A DNA stretch of 24,236 nt from WVWW01 sp041568335 (GCA_041568335.1 JBFFZZ010000012.1:1-24236), one strand, 5' to 3'. Counted from the stretch's first letter, positions 1 through 7,866 are shown. Made by a program: numbers and translations. The notes: generated by a model from the sequence alone, not told the origin.

Positions 1-30
1 CGCGCGATCCTCGACTACCTGCTGGATTGA
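1..30 (+). CDS. C-terminal end of a gene cut by the window edge
   Basis: The first ten codons of frame 1 read RAILDYLLD followed by TGA at 28-30. Only nine residues are visible, so no family can be named. The gene would be convergent with the cupin gene whose stop lies 8 bases further on. The reading frame could equally be chance in so short a stretch, so this is a weak call based on tight packing of the region. Confidence 0.35.
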   Translation, partial: RAILDYLLD

Positions 31-37
31 GCCCGGC

Positions 38-508
38 TCAGCGATCGACGAGCGAGTTGCCCCGGCCTTCGACGATCCGGCCCGTCTCGCGGTCGTAGGG
101 AACGATGTTCTCCCACTCGCTGGCGTCGGAACGGGCGACCACCGCGACGACGGGCTCGGTGTCGCTCATGTTGAACACCTCGTGCGGGACGCCCGGTTCG
201 ATGTAGATGAAGTCGCCAGCGCTGTTCTCGAGCGTCTTTCTACACTTGTGCCCGTACTCGTGGCGCACGTTGCCCTCGAGGATGTAGAGCATCAGATCGA
301 ACCCGACGTGGACGTGCGCGTAGGCCACGCCTCCGGGCGGGATCTGCGCGACGTTCATCGAGAGCTTGGTGCTGCCGACGTTCTTGGCCGACATTCCCGT
401 CTTGTAGCGGATCCCGTTCCAGCCGCGATGGGTCTCGCTGCCGCGGATCGTCAGGATTCCCTCGCCGCCCTCGACCGCCGTCGTCGGATCCTCGTGGCGT
501 TCGCTCAT
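38..508 (-). CDS. Small single-domain cupin protein
   Basis: This 156-residue protein has the two cupin motifs of a conserved beta-barrel. Motif 1 is YAHVHVGFDLMLYILEG, with the HxH metal ligands; Asp stands near the place where Glu is usual. Motif 2 is GDFIYIEPGVPHEVFN, with the third His and the closing Asn. This is known to be a metal-binding fold used by sugar isomerases, dioxygenases and small-molecule binders; the substrate cannot be told from the sequence. There is no signal peptide, so it is probably cytoplasmic. The ATG is preceded by GAGGTG four bases upstream. It is transcribed away from the reductase gene and shares an 88-bp intergenic region with it. Confidence 0.85.
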   Translation of the reverse strand: MSERHEDPTTAVEGGEGILTIRGSETHRGWNGIRYKTGMSAKNVGSTKLSMNVAQIPPGGVAYAHVHVGFDLMLYILEGNVRHEYGHKCRKTLENSAGDFIYIEPGVPHEVFNMSDTEPVVAVVARSDASEWENIVPYDRETGRIVEGRGNSLVDR

Positions 509-556
509 GCGTCACCTCGCTCGAGTGTCCCCTCAAACGTATCAGGTCGATCCCGC

Positions 557-587
557 TTGCCACCAGCGGCGTCCGATCCCGTATACT
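557..587 (+). promoter_or_regulatory. Candidate sigma-70 promoter of the SRD5A-like gene
   Basis: TTGCCA at 557-562 and TATACT at 582-587 are each one base from consensus, with a long 19-nt spacer. The -10 box ends only 9 bases before the ATG at 597 and no Shine-Dalgarno sequence is visible, so the transcript may start at or within a few bases of the start codon. Confidence 0.4.
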
Positions 588-596
588 CCCGCGCCA

Positions 597-1349
597 ATGT
601 CGCTTGCTTGGTTCAACGGGCTGCTGATCGCGTGGTTCGTGATCGCCCTCGGGTCTTTCGGCAGCCTGCTCTGGAAACCGGCTCCGTACGGACGCTATCT
701 CGAGCCCGGCTGGGGCCGGGCGCTGCATCCGCGGGTCGGTTGGATCCTGATGGAGACACCGGCCGTGCTGGTGCTTCCGGTGTTCTTCCTCACCAGTGAG
801 CGAACCGGCGACCGTATCCTTCAGGTGTTCCTCGTCGTCTGGCTGGTGCACTACATCCACCGCGCCTGGATCTATCCGTTCCGTAAGAAGGGCGGTCACG
901 CGATGCCGCTCGGGCTGGCGCTGTGCGCCATGGCGTTCAACCTGTTCAACGGCGGTTTCAACGGCGGCTGGTTGTTTCATCTGGGGCCCGTCTACCCGCG
1001 GGACTGGCTGACGAGCCCGCAGTTCCTGGTCGGGATCGCGGTCTTCGCGGCCGGTTTCGCGATCAACGTGCACGCCGATTCGGTGCTGATACGGATGCGC
1101 CGTCGATCCGACGGCTACGGTGTTCCCCGCGGCGGCCTGTTCGAGCGCGTCAGCTGCCCCAACTATCTCGGGGAGATCATGGAGTGGTTCGGCTGGGCCA
1201 TCATGACGTGGTCCTGGGCCGGTCTCTCGTTCGCCGTGTGGACGGCCGCCAACCTCGTGCCGCGGGCCATCGCGCATCACCGCTACTACCGGGAGAACCT
1301 CGACGGCTACCCGGCGTCGCGCAAGGCCGTCGCTCCCTTCATTCTCTGA
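597..1349 (+). CDS. SRD5A-family membrane reductase (steroid 5-alpha-reductase-like)
   Basis: This 250-residue hydrophobic protein has about six to seven membrane segments. The C-terminal half carries hallmarks of the 3-oxo-5-alpha-steroid 4-dehydrogenase family: an Asn-rich NVHADSVLIRMR stretch (157-168), GVPRGGLFERVSCPNYLGE (175-193) and EWFGWA (196-201). Upstream, METP (52-55) and HYIHRAWIYPF (85-95) match the regions that supply the family's catalytic Glu and Tyr. Family members use NADPH to reduce a conjugated double bond in steroids or polyprenol-like lipids; the substrate here is unknown. An in-frame GTG at 507 would add 30 residues, but that extension is polar, unlike the family, and would overlap the putative promoter, so ATG 597 is preferred. 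Confidence 0.88.
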   Translation: MSLAWFNGLLIAWFVIALGSFGSLLWKPAPYGRYLEPGWGRALHPRVGWILMETPAVLVLPVFFLTSERTGDRILQVFLVVWLVHYIHRAWIYPFRKKGGHAMPLGLALCAMAFNLFNGGFNGGWLFHLGPVYPRDWLTSPQFLVGIAVFAAGFAINVHADSVLIRMRRRSDGYGVPRGGLFERVSCPNYLGEIMEWFGWAIMTWSWAGLSFAVWTAANLVPRAIAHHRYYRENLDGYPASRKAVAPFIL

Positions 1350-1357
1350 GACGTCGA

Positions 1358-1382
1358 TATACTGAGCCGAGTTCCTCAGGAG
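1358..1382 (+). promoter_or_regulatory. -10 box and ribosome-binding site of the sulfatase-like gene
   Basis: TATACT at 1358-1363 lies 8 bases after the reductase stop codon. AGGAG at 1378-1382 sits 6 bases before the GTG start at 1389 and supports that start. No clear -35 box is visible. Read-through from the upstream gene is equally possible, since the intergenic gap is only 39 bases. Confidence 0.4.
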
Positions 1383-1388
1383 TGGGGC

Positions 1389-3188
1389 GTGGGAACGAAC
1401 CGCTTGTCGACGCTGCTGGTGATCGTGCTGGCGACGACCGTCGTCGCCTGTGATGGCGAGCCGGATTCGCCGTCCATCGTCCTGATCAGCGTCGATACGC
1501 TGCGCGCCGATCACCTGTCGTCCTACGGCTACGCTCGGGCGACACCCCATATCGATGCGCTGGCCGCCACCGGCGTCCTGTTCGAGGACGCCCACACCGT
1601 TGCACCCTGGACGCTGCCGGCGCACATGACGATGCTGACCGGCACGTACCCTTCGACCCACGGTGTCGACAACGAGGGCTTCGCGCTCGCCGGCGAGGTC
1701 CCGACCCTCGCCGAAGCGCTGACCCGTAGCGGCTATCGCGCGGCGGGTTTTGTAGCGCACCACTACCTCGCGCCGACCTACGGCTTCGATCGCGGCTTCG
1801 GCGACGGCTATACCTACGAGCAATACCTCAACGATCCCGCAAAGCCCGCGGAAGCGATCCGCGGAGACCGTGTCGTCGCCGCCGCCGCCGACTACCTCGA
1901 ACGGACACGCGACGACGAGAAGCCTTATTTCCTGTTCGTGCACCTGTTCGACCCGCACTGGACCTATTCCGCGCCGGAGCCGTTCGCCGGACGCTACTCG
2001 GGCGGCTACACCGGTTCGATGGACGGGACGCTCGGCAGGATGATGCCGGCGATCGCGGCCAAGCGACCGCTCCCACGGGCCGACCTTCAGCAGCTGATCG
2101 ACCTCTACGACGAGGAGATCGCCTGGGTCGATCACCTGGTGGGCCGGCTCGTCGCGAAGATCCGCCAGTTGCCGGGTGGCGATCGCACGGTGATCGTCTT
2201 CACCTCCGACCACGGCGAGGAGTTCGAGGACCACGGCTCGCTGGGGCATTCGGTGACCCTCTATCGCGAACAGACACACGTCCCGTTGATCATCGTCGAC
2301 CCGGCGGATGGGGGCGCCCGGCGGGTTCCGAACCGCGTCGGGCTGGTCGATCTGGCCGCGACCATCGGCCACCTGGCGGGCTTGCCCGACGACGACCCGT
2401 TCCTGCGGCAGGGCGAGGGCCGGGCGCTCCACCTCGGCGACGGGGAATTCGAGGACACGGGCTCACCGCTGGTGATCGAAACGACGCGCTACGGTCACCC
2501 GCGGGCCGCCGCGATCGTCGGCCGGCACAAGGCGATCGGGCCGATGGACTACGACTTCATGGGGATCCAGCAGACGGACGAGGGGCCGCGCCAACGCGCC
2601 GCGGCAACGTGGCGTCGCCGTCTCGAGCTCTACGACGTCGAGTCGGATCCGTACGACCGGTCGCCCTTGCCGCTCGACACCGCCGCCGACGCGATCGCCT
2701 TCCTGCGCAACTGGCAGGAACGCACCTGGCGCGGGGTTCAGCTCGCCGTCCGCCCGACGGCGGGTTGGCGTATCCGCCTGCGCTTTCCGTCGGGGACGAC
2801 CTGGTTCGACGAACCCTGGATGGAAAACGGTGTCCAGACGCTGCGGCTCGACGCCGGGGACCACGTGCTGGAGCTGGGCGGTTTCCCACCCGGGCGGACT
2901 TACCGCATCGGCCTCCCGATCTACCTGGCCGATGGCGCGGTGCTGACGCTCGAGGGGCTCGCTGGCGATGTCGTCCTGCTCGCCGGCGAGCGGGAGCTTT
3001 CCTTGGAGACCGGAAAGACGCGGCAGCTGGACCTGTCGTCACCGGAGCTGCTCGCGGCCGGCGCCGCGGCTCCGCTCGCCGCCGGGCAGCTCCGGATCCG
3101 CACCCGCGCGCGGCCGATGCACGGCGAGGTCTCGATCGATCCGGAGACCCGACGGCTCCTCGAATCCCTGGGTTATGTCGGCAACTGA
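1389..3188 (+). CDS. Sulfatase/phosphatase-superfamily lipoprotein with Thr at the nucleophile position
   Basis: This 599-residue protein starts with a lipoprotein signal: hydrophobic residues 8-20 then a VVAC lipobox with Cys21. The alkaline-phosphatase-superfamily core follows: VDTLRADHL with metal ligand Asp36, WTLPAHMTMLTG with Thr75 at the nucleophile position, and FTSDHGEEFEDHG with Asp274-His275. The family signature for formylglycine sulfatases is C/S-x-P-x-R; here it is T-L-P-A-H, so formylglycine maturation cannot occur. That fits a phosphotransferase or phosphodiesterase mechanism as in LtaS-like enzymes, or an unusual sulfatase. Residues about 430-570 form a beta-rich extra domain. 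The C-terminus ends in RLLESLGYVG, a tail I associate with this subgroup. It is probably membrane-anchored outside the cytoplasm. The substrate is unknown. Confidence 0.85.
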   Translation: MGTNRLSTLLVIVLATTVVACDGEPDSPSIVLISVDTLRADHLSSYGYARATPHIDALAATGVLFEDAHTVAPWTLPAHMTMLTGTYPSTHGVDNEGFALAGEVPTLAEALTRSGYRAAGFVAHHYLAPTYGFDRGFGDGYTYEQYLNDPAKPAEAIRGDRVVAAAADYLERTRDDEKPYFLFVHLFDPHWTYSAPEPFAGRYSGGYTGSMDGTLGRMMPAIAAKRPLPRADLQQLIDLYDEEIAWVDHLVGRLVAKIRQLPGGDRTVIVFTSDHGEEFEDHGSLGHSVTLYREQTHVPLIIVDPADGGARRVPNRVGLVDLAATIGHLAGLPDDDPFLRQGEGRALHLGDGEFEDTGSPLVIETTRYGHPRAAAIVGRHKAIGPMDYDFMGIQQTDEGPRQRAAATWRRRLELYDVESDPYDRSPLPLDTAADAIAFLRNWQERTWRGVQLAVRPTAGWRIRLRFPSGTTWFDEPWMENGVQTLRLDAGDHVLELGGFPPGRTYRIGLPIYLADGAVLTLEGLAGDVVLLAGERELSLETGKTRQLDLSSPELLAAGAAAPLAAGQLRIRTRARPMHGEVSIDPETRRLLESLGYVGN

Positions 3189-3211
3189 CCCCATCGCGGA
3201 GGCGAAAGTCA

Positions 3212-3220
3212 TGCGATAAT
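3212..3220 (+). promoter_or_regulatory. Extended -10 promoter of the helicase-exonuclease gene
   Basis: TGCGATAAT is an extended -10 element (TGn plus a hexamer one base from TATAAT) 11 bases before the ATG at 3232. No Shine-Dalgarno sequence lies between them, so the mRNA is likely leaderless or nearly so. No good -35 box is present, which an extended -10 does not need. Confidence 0.45.
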
Positions 3221-3231
3221 CCCGGGCTCCG

Positions 3232-6200
3232 ATGCCCGACCTGCGCTCAGCGGCCAGCTCCGCCGTCGACCGGTTGCTCGACCACCCGAGCCTCGGTCCG
3301 ATGGTGGCCCACCATCGCCGTCTGCCCGGTGTCGACGTGCGCTATGCCGAGCCTCGCGAACCGTTGCCACGGAGACTCGCCGAGGGGTTGGCGTTGCGCG
3401 GGGTGGCGCGGTTGTACTCGCACCAGGCGGAGGGCATCGACCGGTTGCGCGAGGGGAACCACCTCCTGATCGTGACGCCGACCGCGTCGGGCAAGACGCT
3501 GCTGTTCTCGGTGGCGGTCCTGGAGACCGTGCTGGCGGACGACGACGCGCGGGCGCTGATCCTCTACCCGACCAAGGCCCTCGCGCGCGATCAGCTCGCG
3601 GGCTTTCGTTCACTCGCCGGCTCGCTCGGGGCGCTCCATCCGCCATCGTTCGAGATCTACGACGGCGATACGCCGGGCGGACAGCGTAAGAAGATCCGGA
3701 CCGACCCACCCCACGCCCTGATCACCAACCCCGACATGCTGCACGCGGGCATCCTGTCGAACCATCAGGACTGGGAACCGTTGTTGCGCAACCTGAAGTG
3801 GATCGTGATCGACGAGCTCCACGTCTATCGCGGCATCTTCGGCGCGCACGTGCACCACATCCTCAAACGGCTTCGGCGCCTGTGCGCCCGCTACGGCTCC
3901 AACCCGCGCTTCGTCGCCGCGTCGGCCACGATCGGCAACCCCGCCGCGTTCGCGAAGACGTTGACCGGCGTCGACTTCGCCGTCGTCGATCGCTCGGGCG
4001 CCCCGCAGGCTCCGCGCGAGGTCGTGTTCCTCAACCCGACGGCGGTGTCGCCTTACACGACGGCCGTCCGGGTCGTCGGTGAGACGGTGCGCGCCGGCCT
4101 GCGCACCATCGCGTTCGCCAAGGCGCGCCGCGTGACCGAGCTGCTCTACACCTGGCTGGTCCAGCAGGAACCGAGCCTGCGGGACCGCATCGCGCCGTAC
4201 CGCGCGGGATACCTACCTGCGGAACGCCGCCGTCTGGAACAGCGACTGTTCAGCGGCGATCTCTCCGCCGTGCTCTCGACCAGCGCGCTCGAGCTGGGCA
4301 TCGACATCGGTGGTCTCGACGCCTGCGTGCTCGTCGGCTATCCGGGCTCGATGATCTCATCGTGGCAACGCATCGGCCGCGTCGGGCGTCAGCGAAAGGA
4401 CGGGCTGATCGTGATGATCGCGCTGCCCGACGCGCTCGACCAGTACGTCATCCACCACCCCGAGCTGTTCTTCGGTGGACACTACGAGAACGCGGTCCTC
4501 GATCCGTGGAACCCGTTGATCGCCGGACGCCACATGGTCTGCGCCGCGAGCGAGGAGCCGCTGGAACGGGCCGAGCTGGCCGCGGACGAGTCGGCGATCG
4601 GGCTCGCCACCGATCTGGCGCTGCAGGGGAAGCTTTCGGAAGACGCGGGGGGCGAGCGCTTCTACTCCTTCCGGCGCCGGCCGCAGCGCGATGTGAGCCC
4701 GCGTTCCGCGGGCGAGCCGTTCTCGATCGTCGATCGGCGCAGGAACGCGCAGCTCGGCAGCATCGACGGGCAGCGCGTCTACCACGAGTGCCACCCGGGG
4801 GCGATCTACCTCCACGGCGGGCAGTCGTTCCTGATCGCCGAGCTGGACGCCGACAAGCGCCGCGTGCTGGCCGAAGCCGCTCGCGTCGATTACTACACGG
4901 TCGTCCAGGGCGACAAGGAGACCGCGATCCTCGAACGGACGGACCACCGCACGGTCGCGGAGTTCCCCGTCGGCCTGGGGCGGCTCAAGGTGACCGTTCG
5001 CATCCGCGGCTATCAAAAAAAGCGGTTGTTCGACGGCGAAACCCTCTCGACGCATCCACTCGACGTCCCGCCGCTGACCTTCGAGACCGTGGGGTTCTGG
5101 ATCGAGCTGCCGCCCGGTCTCCCCGCGGCTTACACACGCGACGAGCTGCACTTCATGGGCGGGATCCACGCGACCGAACACGCGACGATCGGGTTGTTCC
5201 CGCTCGCGGCGATCGCCGATCGCGGCGACATCGGCGGGATCTCCTACACCGGCCACCCGCAGCTCGGTTGTCCGGCGATCTTCATCTACGACGGGGTGCC
5301 CGGCGGCGCGGGTCTCGCCGAGCGCGGTTTCACCGATCTCGAGATGCTGCTCGCACGCACGCGCCGGCTCGTCGACGAGTGCGGTTGTGAGGACGGTTGC
5401 CCGGCCTGTATCCAATCGCCCAGGTGCGGCAACGGCAACAAGCCGCTGGACAAGCGCGCCGCCGCGCTCACGCTCGCGCTGCTCACCGGCGTGCGGCGGC
5501 TCGCCGAGCTCGATGTGCCCGCATCCGAACCCAGCGAACCCCTGCCGCTGGCGCGGCCGGCCGCCGACGAGCCCGATCGGGACGACGCCCGCCGTCACGG
5601 CATCGCGCGTGCCGGGAATCTCGAGCCGGAGGCGGCTCGCTCCGCGTACGAGCAGGCACGCGAGGCGCCGGCTCCGCCCGCCGTCCCACGGATCCGCCCC
5701 CGGGGCGCCGTCACGACGGGTAAGGTGTTGATCTTCGATCTCGAGACGCAGCGCAGCGCCGCGGAGGTCGGCGGGTGGGACTGCGCCGACCTCATGGGCC
5801 TGGCGCTGGCCGTGGTCTACGACACGCGGCGCGGCAGCTACCGGACGTACTTCGAGGCCGACGTGGACAAGCTGCTGATCGATCTGCTCACCGCGGATCG
5901 TGTGGTCGGGTTCAACATCGAGCGTTTCGATCTTCCCGTGTTGACCGGTTACACCGACACCGACTTGACCCGCATCGCCACGTTGGACATGCTGACCGAG
6001 CTCAACCGGGTGCTGGGTTACCGGTTGTCCCTGGCGCACCTCAGCGAGGCGAACCTGGGTGAATCCAAATCCGGCGAGGGGACGCAGAGCCTGGCCTGGT
6101 GGAAGCAGGGCCGGATCGATCTGATCGAGCAGTACTGCCGCAAGGACGTGGAGCTGACCCGGAGGTTGTTCGAGCGCGGGCTCGAGCGGGGACACCTGCT

Positions 6201-6249
6201 GTACCGCGACAAGGAAGATCGGATGATGCGCGTGCCGGTGACATGGTGA
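3232..6249 (+). CDS. MrfA-like DEAD/DEAH helicase fused to a DEDD exonuclease domain
   Basis: This 1005-residue protein has a superfamily 2 helicase core: Walker A TPTASGKT (82-89), DELH box (194-197), SAT (231-233), and motif VI QRIGRVGRQ (379-387). A DUF1998-type region follows with a cysteine cluster at 717, 719, 723, 726 and 732, like the Zn site of MrfA (YprA). After a proline-rich linker (about 765-825) comes an RNase H-like exonuclease domain: Asp836 and Glu838 in FDLET, Asp900 in GFNIERFD, and Tyr968/Asp972 in YCRKD. In Bacillus subtilis, MrfA and MrfB are separate products of neighbouring genes and repair mitomycin C damage; here both activities appear to sit in one chain. A role in DNA repair is inference. 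The stop overlaps the next start as ATGGTGA. Confidence 0.92.
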   Translation: MPDLRSAASSAVDRLLDHPSLGPMVAHHRRLPGVDVRYAEPREPLPRRLAEGLALRGVARLYSHQAEGIDRLREGNHLLIVTPTASGKTLLFSVAVLETVLADDDARALILYPTKALARDQLAGFRSLAGSLGALHPPSFEIYDGDTPGGQRKKIRTDPPHALITNPDMLHAGILSNHQDWEPLLRNLKWIVIDELHVYRGIFGAHVHHILKRLRRLCARYGSNPRFVAASATIGNPAAFAKTLTGVDFAVVDRSGAPQAPREVVFLNPTAVSPYTTAVRVVGETVRAGLRTIAFAKARRVTELLYTWLVQQEPSLRDRIAPYRAGYLPAERRRLEQRLFSGDLSAVLSTSALELGIDIGGLDACVLVGYPGSMISSWQRIGRVGRQRKDGLIVMIALPDALDQYVIHHPELFFGGHYENAVLDPWNPLIAGRHMVCAASEEPLERAELAADESAIGLATDLALQGKLSEDAGGERFYSFRRRPQRDVSPRSAGEPFSIVDRRRNAQLGSIDGQRVYHECHPGAIYLHGGQSFLIAELDADKRRVLAEAARVDYYTVVQGDKETAILERTDHRTVAEFPVGLGRLKVTVRIRGYQKKRLFDGETLSTHPLDVPPLTFETVGFWIELPPGLPAAYTRDELHFMGGIHATEHATIGLFPLAAIADRGDIGGISYTGHPQLGCPAIFIYDGVPGGAGLAERGFTDLEMLLARTRRLVDECGCEDGCPACIQSPRCGNGNKPLDKRAAALTLALLTGVRRLAELDVPASEPSEPLPLARPAADEPDRDDARRHGIARAGNLEPEAARSAYEQAREAPAPPAVPRIRPRGAVTTGKVLIFDLETQRSAAEVGGWDCADLMGLALAVVYDTRRGSYRTYFEADVDKLLIDLLTADRVVGFNIERFDLPVLTGYTDTDLTRIATLDMLTELNRVLGYRLSLAHLSEANLGESKSGEGTQSLAWWKQGRIDLIEQYCRKDVELTRRLFERGLERGHLLYRDKEDRMMRVPVTW

Positions 6250-6893
6250 CCAGGAAGCGACGGGTCGGGGTGATCCTGCTGGCGCTCGGTGCCGCGTGTG
6301 CGCGCCCGGACTTCACGGAGATGGTCCACGTTCCACCGGTCGGGGACTACGAGCGGCGGCTGATCGAGTTTCGCGCCCAGCGTGACACCTACTTCGCCGC
6401 CGACCCGGCGTCGCCGTTGCTCGAGTCGGAACGCGACGGCTTCGGGGGTCTCGAATACTTCGACCCCGATCTCTCCCTGTACTTTGTCGGCGACCTGCAG
6501 CTCTATCGCGAGCCGGAAACGCTCCAGCTCGTGACGACGTCGGGGAAGCTCCGCGAGGCGGAGCGCGTCGGCTTCGTCGCCTTTCGCATCGACGGTGAGC
6601 CACAGCGGTTGCAGGTGTACCGCCTGGTCGACGGCACCGGTGGTCTGTTCCTTCCGTTCCAGGACGGGACGACGGGCGCGGAGACCTACCCCGCGGGTCG
6701 TTACCTGAACCTCATCGCCAGCTCGCAGGCGGGCCCCTACGAGCTGGACTTCAACCTGGCCTACAACCCGTCCTGCGCTTACGGCGGCGCGGAACGGTTC
6801 GCCTGTCCGGTGACTCCCGCGGAGAACCGCCTGACGGTTCGGATCGCGGCGGGGGAGCGCGGTCGCCAGGACGTCGAGCCCGAGGGAGGCTGA
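6243..6893 (+). CDS. DUF1684-family lipoprotein
   Basis: This 216-residue protein starts at the ATG overlapping the helicase stop (ATGGTGA). It begins with basic residues, a hydrophobic stretch (VGVILLALGAA) and Cys19, a probable lipidation site, although Gly at -3 is not the best lipobox residue. The DUF1684 signature is strong: LPFQDGTTGAETYPAGRYL in the middle, and YNPSCAYGGAERFACPVTPAENRL near the C-terminus, read in two parts (YNPSCAY and CPVTPAENRL). No biochemical function is established for the family as far as I know. The overlap suggests translational coupling with the helicase, but I see no functional link. Longer frames starting at 6099 would lie inside the exonuclease domain and lose the signal peptide. 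Confidence 0.88.
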   Translation: MVTRKRRVGVILLALGAACARPDFTEMVHVPPVGDYERRLIEFRAQRDTYFAADPASPLLESERDGFGGLEYFDPDLSLYFVGDLQLYREPETLQLVTTSGKLREAERVGFVAFRIDGEPQRLQVYRLVDGTGGLFLPFQDGTTGAETYPAGRYLNLIASSQAGPYELDFNLAYNPSCAYGGAERFACPVTPAENRLTVRIAAGERGRQDVEPEGG

Positions 6894-6895
6894 GC

Positions 6896-7354
6896 ATGGA
6901 GCCGTCGACCGACGCGGATCTCGTGGGGATCACCCTGCAACGCAACCGGCTGACGGCGGGCGCCCTGGCCGTCGGGGTGCTGGCGCTCGCGGGCGTCAGC
7001 GGGTTCCTCGATCTGGAGCCGGTGAGCTTCGCCGATCGCCTGACGCTTCCCGCCGGACTCCTGGGTCTGGTCATGCTCGTCGTCGCCTGGCGGGTGTACG
7101 GCGCGCTGGTGGAGCGTGCGGCGGCGATCGACGACGTCGGGACCGGTTGCGCGCGCTACACCACCACCCTGTTGATCGCGCTCGCGTTGACCGAGGCCGG
7201 CGCGTTTCTCGGGATCGTGGCGTCCCTGCTGGGGGCCGGGATGATGGCACTCACCGGTGTGCTCACGCATGTCCTGCTGACGGGGGTGTTGTGGCCAAGC
7301 AACGAGAAGATTCGCCCGTTTCTCGGTCGGGCCGGGCACACGTTCCTCGAGTGA
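6896..7354 (+). CDS. Small four-helix membrane protein of unknown function
   Basis: This 152-residue protein is not recognised. Four hydrophobic segments are visible, at roughly 20-40, 49-68, 89-112 and 115-132, separated by short polar loops. It has no signal peptide and no catalytic motif. The stretch ALTEAGAFLGIVASLLGAG vaguely recalls the ATP synthase c-subunit hairpin with an acidic residue in a helix, but the length and other helices do not fit that family. GGGAGG lies 6 bases before the ATG, which begins 2 bases after the DUF1684 stop. The stop codon overlaps the shikimate kinase GTG as GTGA, so the pair is translationally coupled. Confidence 0.8.
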   Translation: MEPSTDADLVGITLQRNRLTAGALAVGVLALAGVSGFLDLEPVSFADRLTLPAGLLGLVMLVVAWRVYGALVERAAAIDDVGTGCARYTTTLLIALALTEAGAFLGIVASLLGAGMMALTGVLTHVLLTGVLWPSNEKIRPFLGRAGHTFLE

Positions 7355-7866
7355 AACCGCGCCACCTGTTCCTCGTCGGTTTCATGGGCAGCGGCAAGTC
7401 GACCGTCGCCTCGTTGCTCGCCGCCCGTACCGGTCGACAACACGTCGAGCTCGACGCCGAGATCGAACGCCACGCGGGCCGCACGATCGCCGAGCTGTTC
7501 GCCGCGGAGGGCGAAGCCGCGTTCCGCCGCCTCGAGGGACGGGCGTTGCAGCGGCTCGACGGCGTCCACGCCTCGATCGTCTCGACCGGCGGCGGCGCCG
7601 TGCTGCGGGCCTCGAACCGAGGCCTCATGCGGCGGAGCGGCGTGACGGCGTGGCTCGACGTTTCGCTCCGGGAGGCCCGCGAGCGCGTCGGCGACGGGGT
7701 CGGCCGGCCGCTCTGGCGCGGGGACGACCCCGTTGCTTTCCGGGCCTTTTTCGAGCGCCGGCGAGCCTGCTATGCGCTGGCCGATGCCCGCTTTTTGACC
7801 ATGCAAAAAAGCCCGGAATCGGTCGCTTCTGAAGTTTTTGATCGTTTTGCAGGGATTTTTGATTGA
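7351..7866 (+). CDS. aroK: Shikimate kinase
   Basis: This 171-residue enzyme phosphorylates shikimate to shikimate-3-phosphate with ATP in chorismate synthesis, in the cytoplasm. It has Walker A GFMGSGKS (10-17), the shikimate-binding Asp35, the FRRLE arginine region (58-62), the substrate-binding GGG (80-82) and the lid Arg in GRPLW (118-122). All key residues expected for AroK are present. The start is the GTG overlapping the upstream stop (GTGA); the open frame runs back to 7147 but no homologous sequence precedes KPRHLFLVGFMG. Length is normal for AroK/AroL. No other aromatic-pathway gene is in the window. The 3' end turns AT-rich where the HU promoter begins. Confidence 0.95.
   Translation: MKPRHLFLVGFMGSGKSTVASLLAARTGRQHVELDAEIERHAGRTIAELFAAEGEAAFRRLEGRALQRLDGVHASIVSTGGGAVLRASNRGLMRRSGVTAWLDVSLREARERVGDGVGRPLWRGDDPVAFRAFFERRRACYALADARFLTMQKSPESVASEVFDRFAGIFD

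Noticed and set aside
507..596. Longer N-terminus of the reductase from the GTG at 507
   Set aside because: Thirty polar residues not expected for the family, overlapping the cupin start codon and a plausible promoter.
240..2432. A 730-codon minus-strand open frame opposite the reductase and sulfatase genes
   Set aside because: It is a GC-driven shadow: it lies opposite two well-supported genes and its Arg/Gly/Asp/Val-rich protein has no recognisable motif.
4357..6195. A 612-codon minus-strand open frame opposite the helicase gene
   Set aside because: Low-complexity, motif-free translation opposite a clear gene; the absence of stops follows from codon bias at high GC.
6896..7354. ATP synthase subunit c
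   Set aside because: Only one helical hairpin shows a vague resemblance; the protein has four helices, is too long and is not next to ATP synthase genes.
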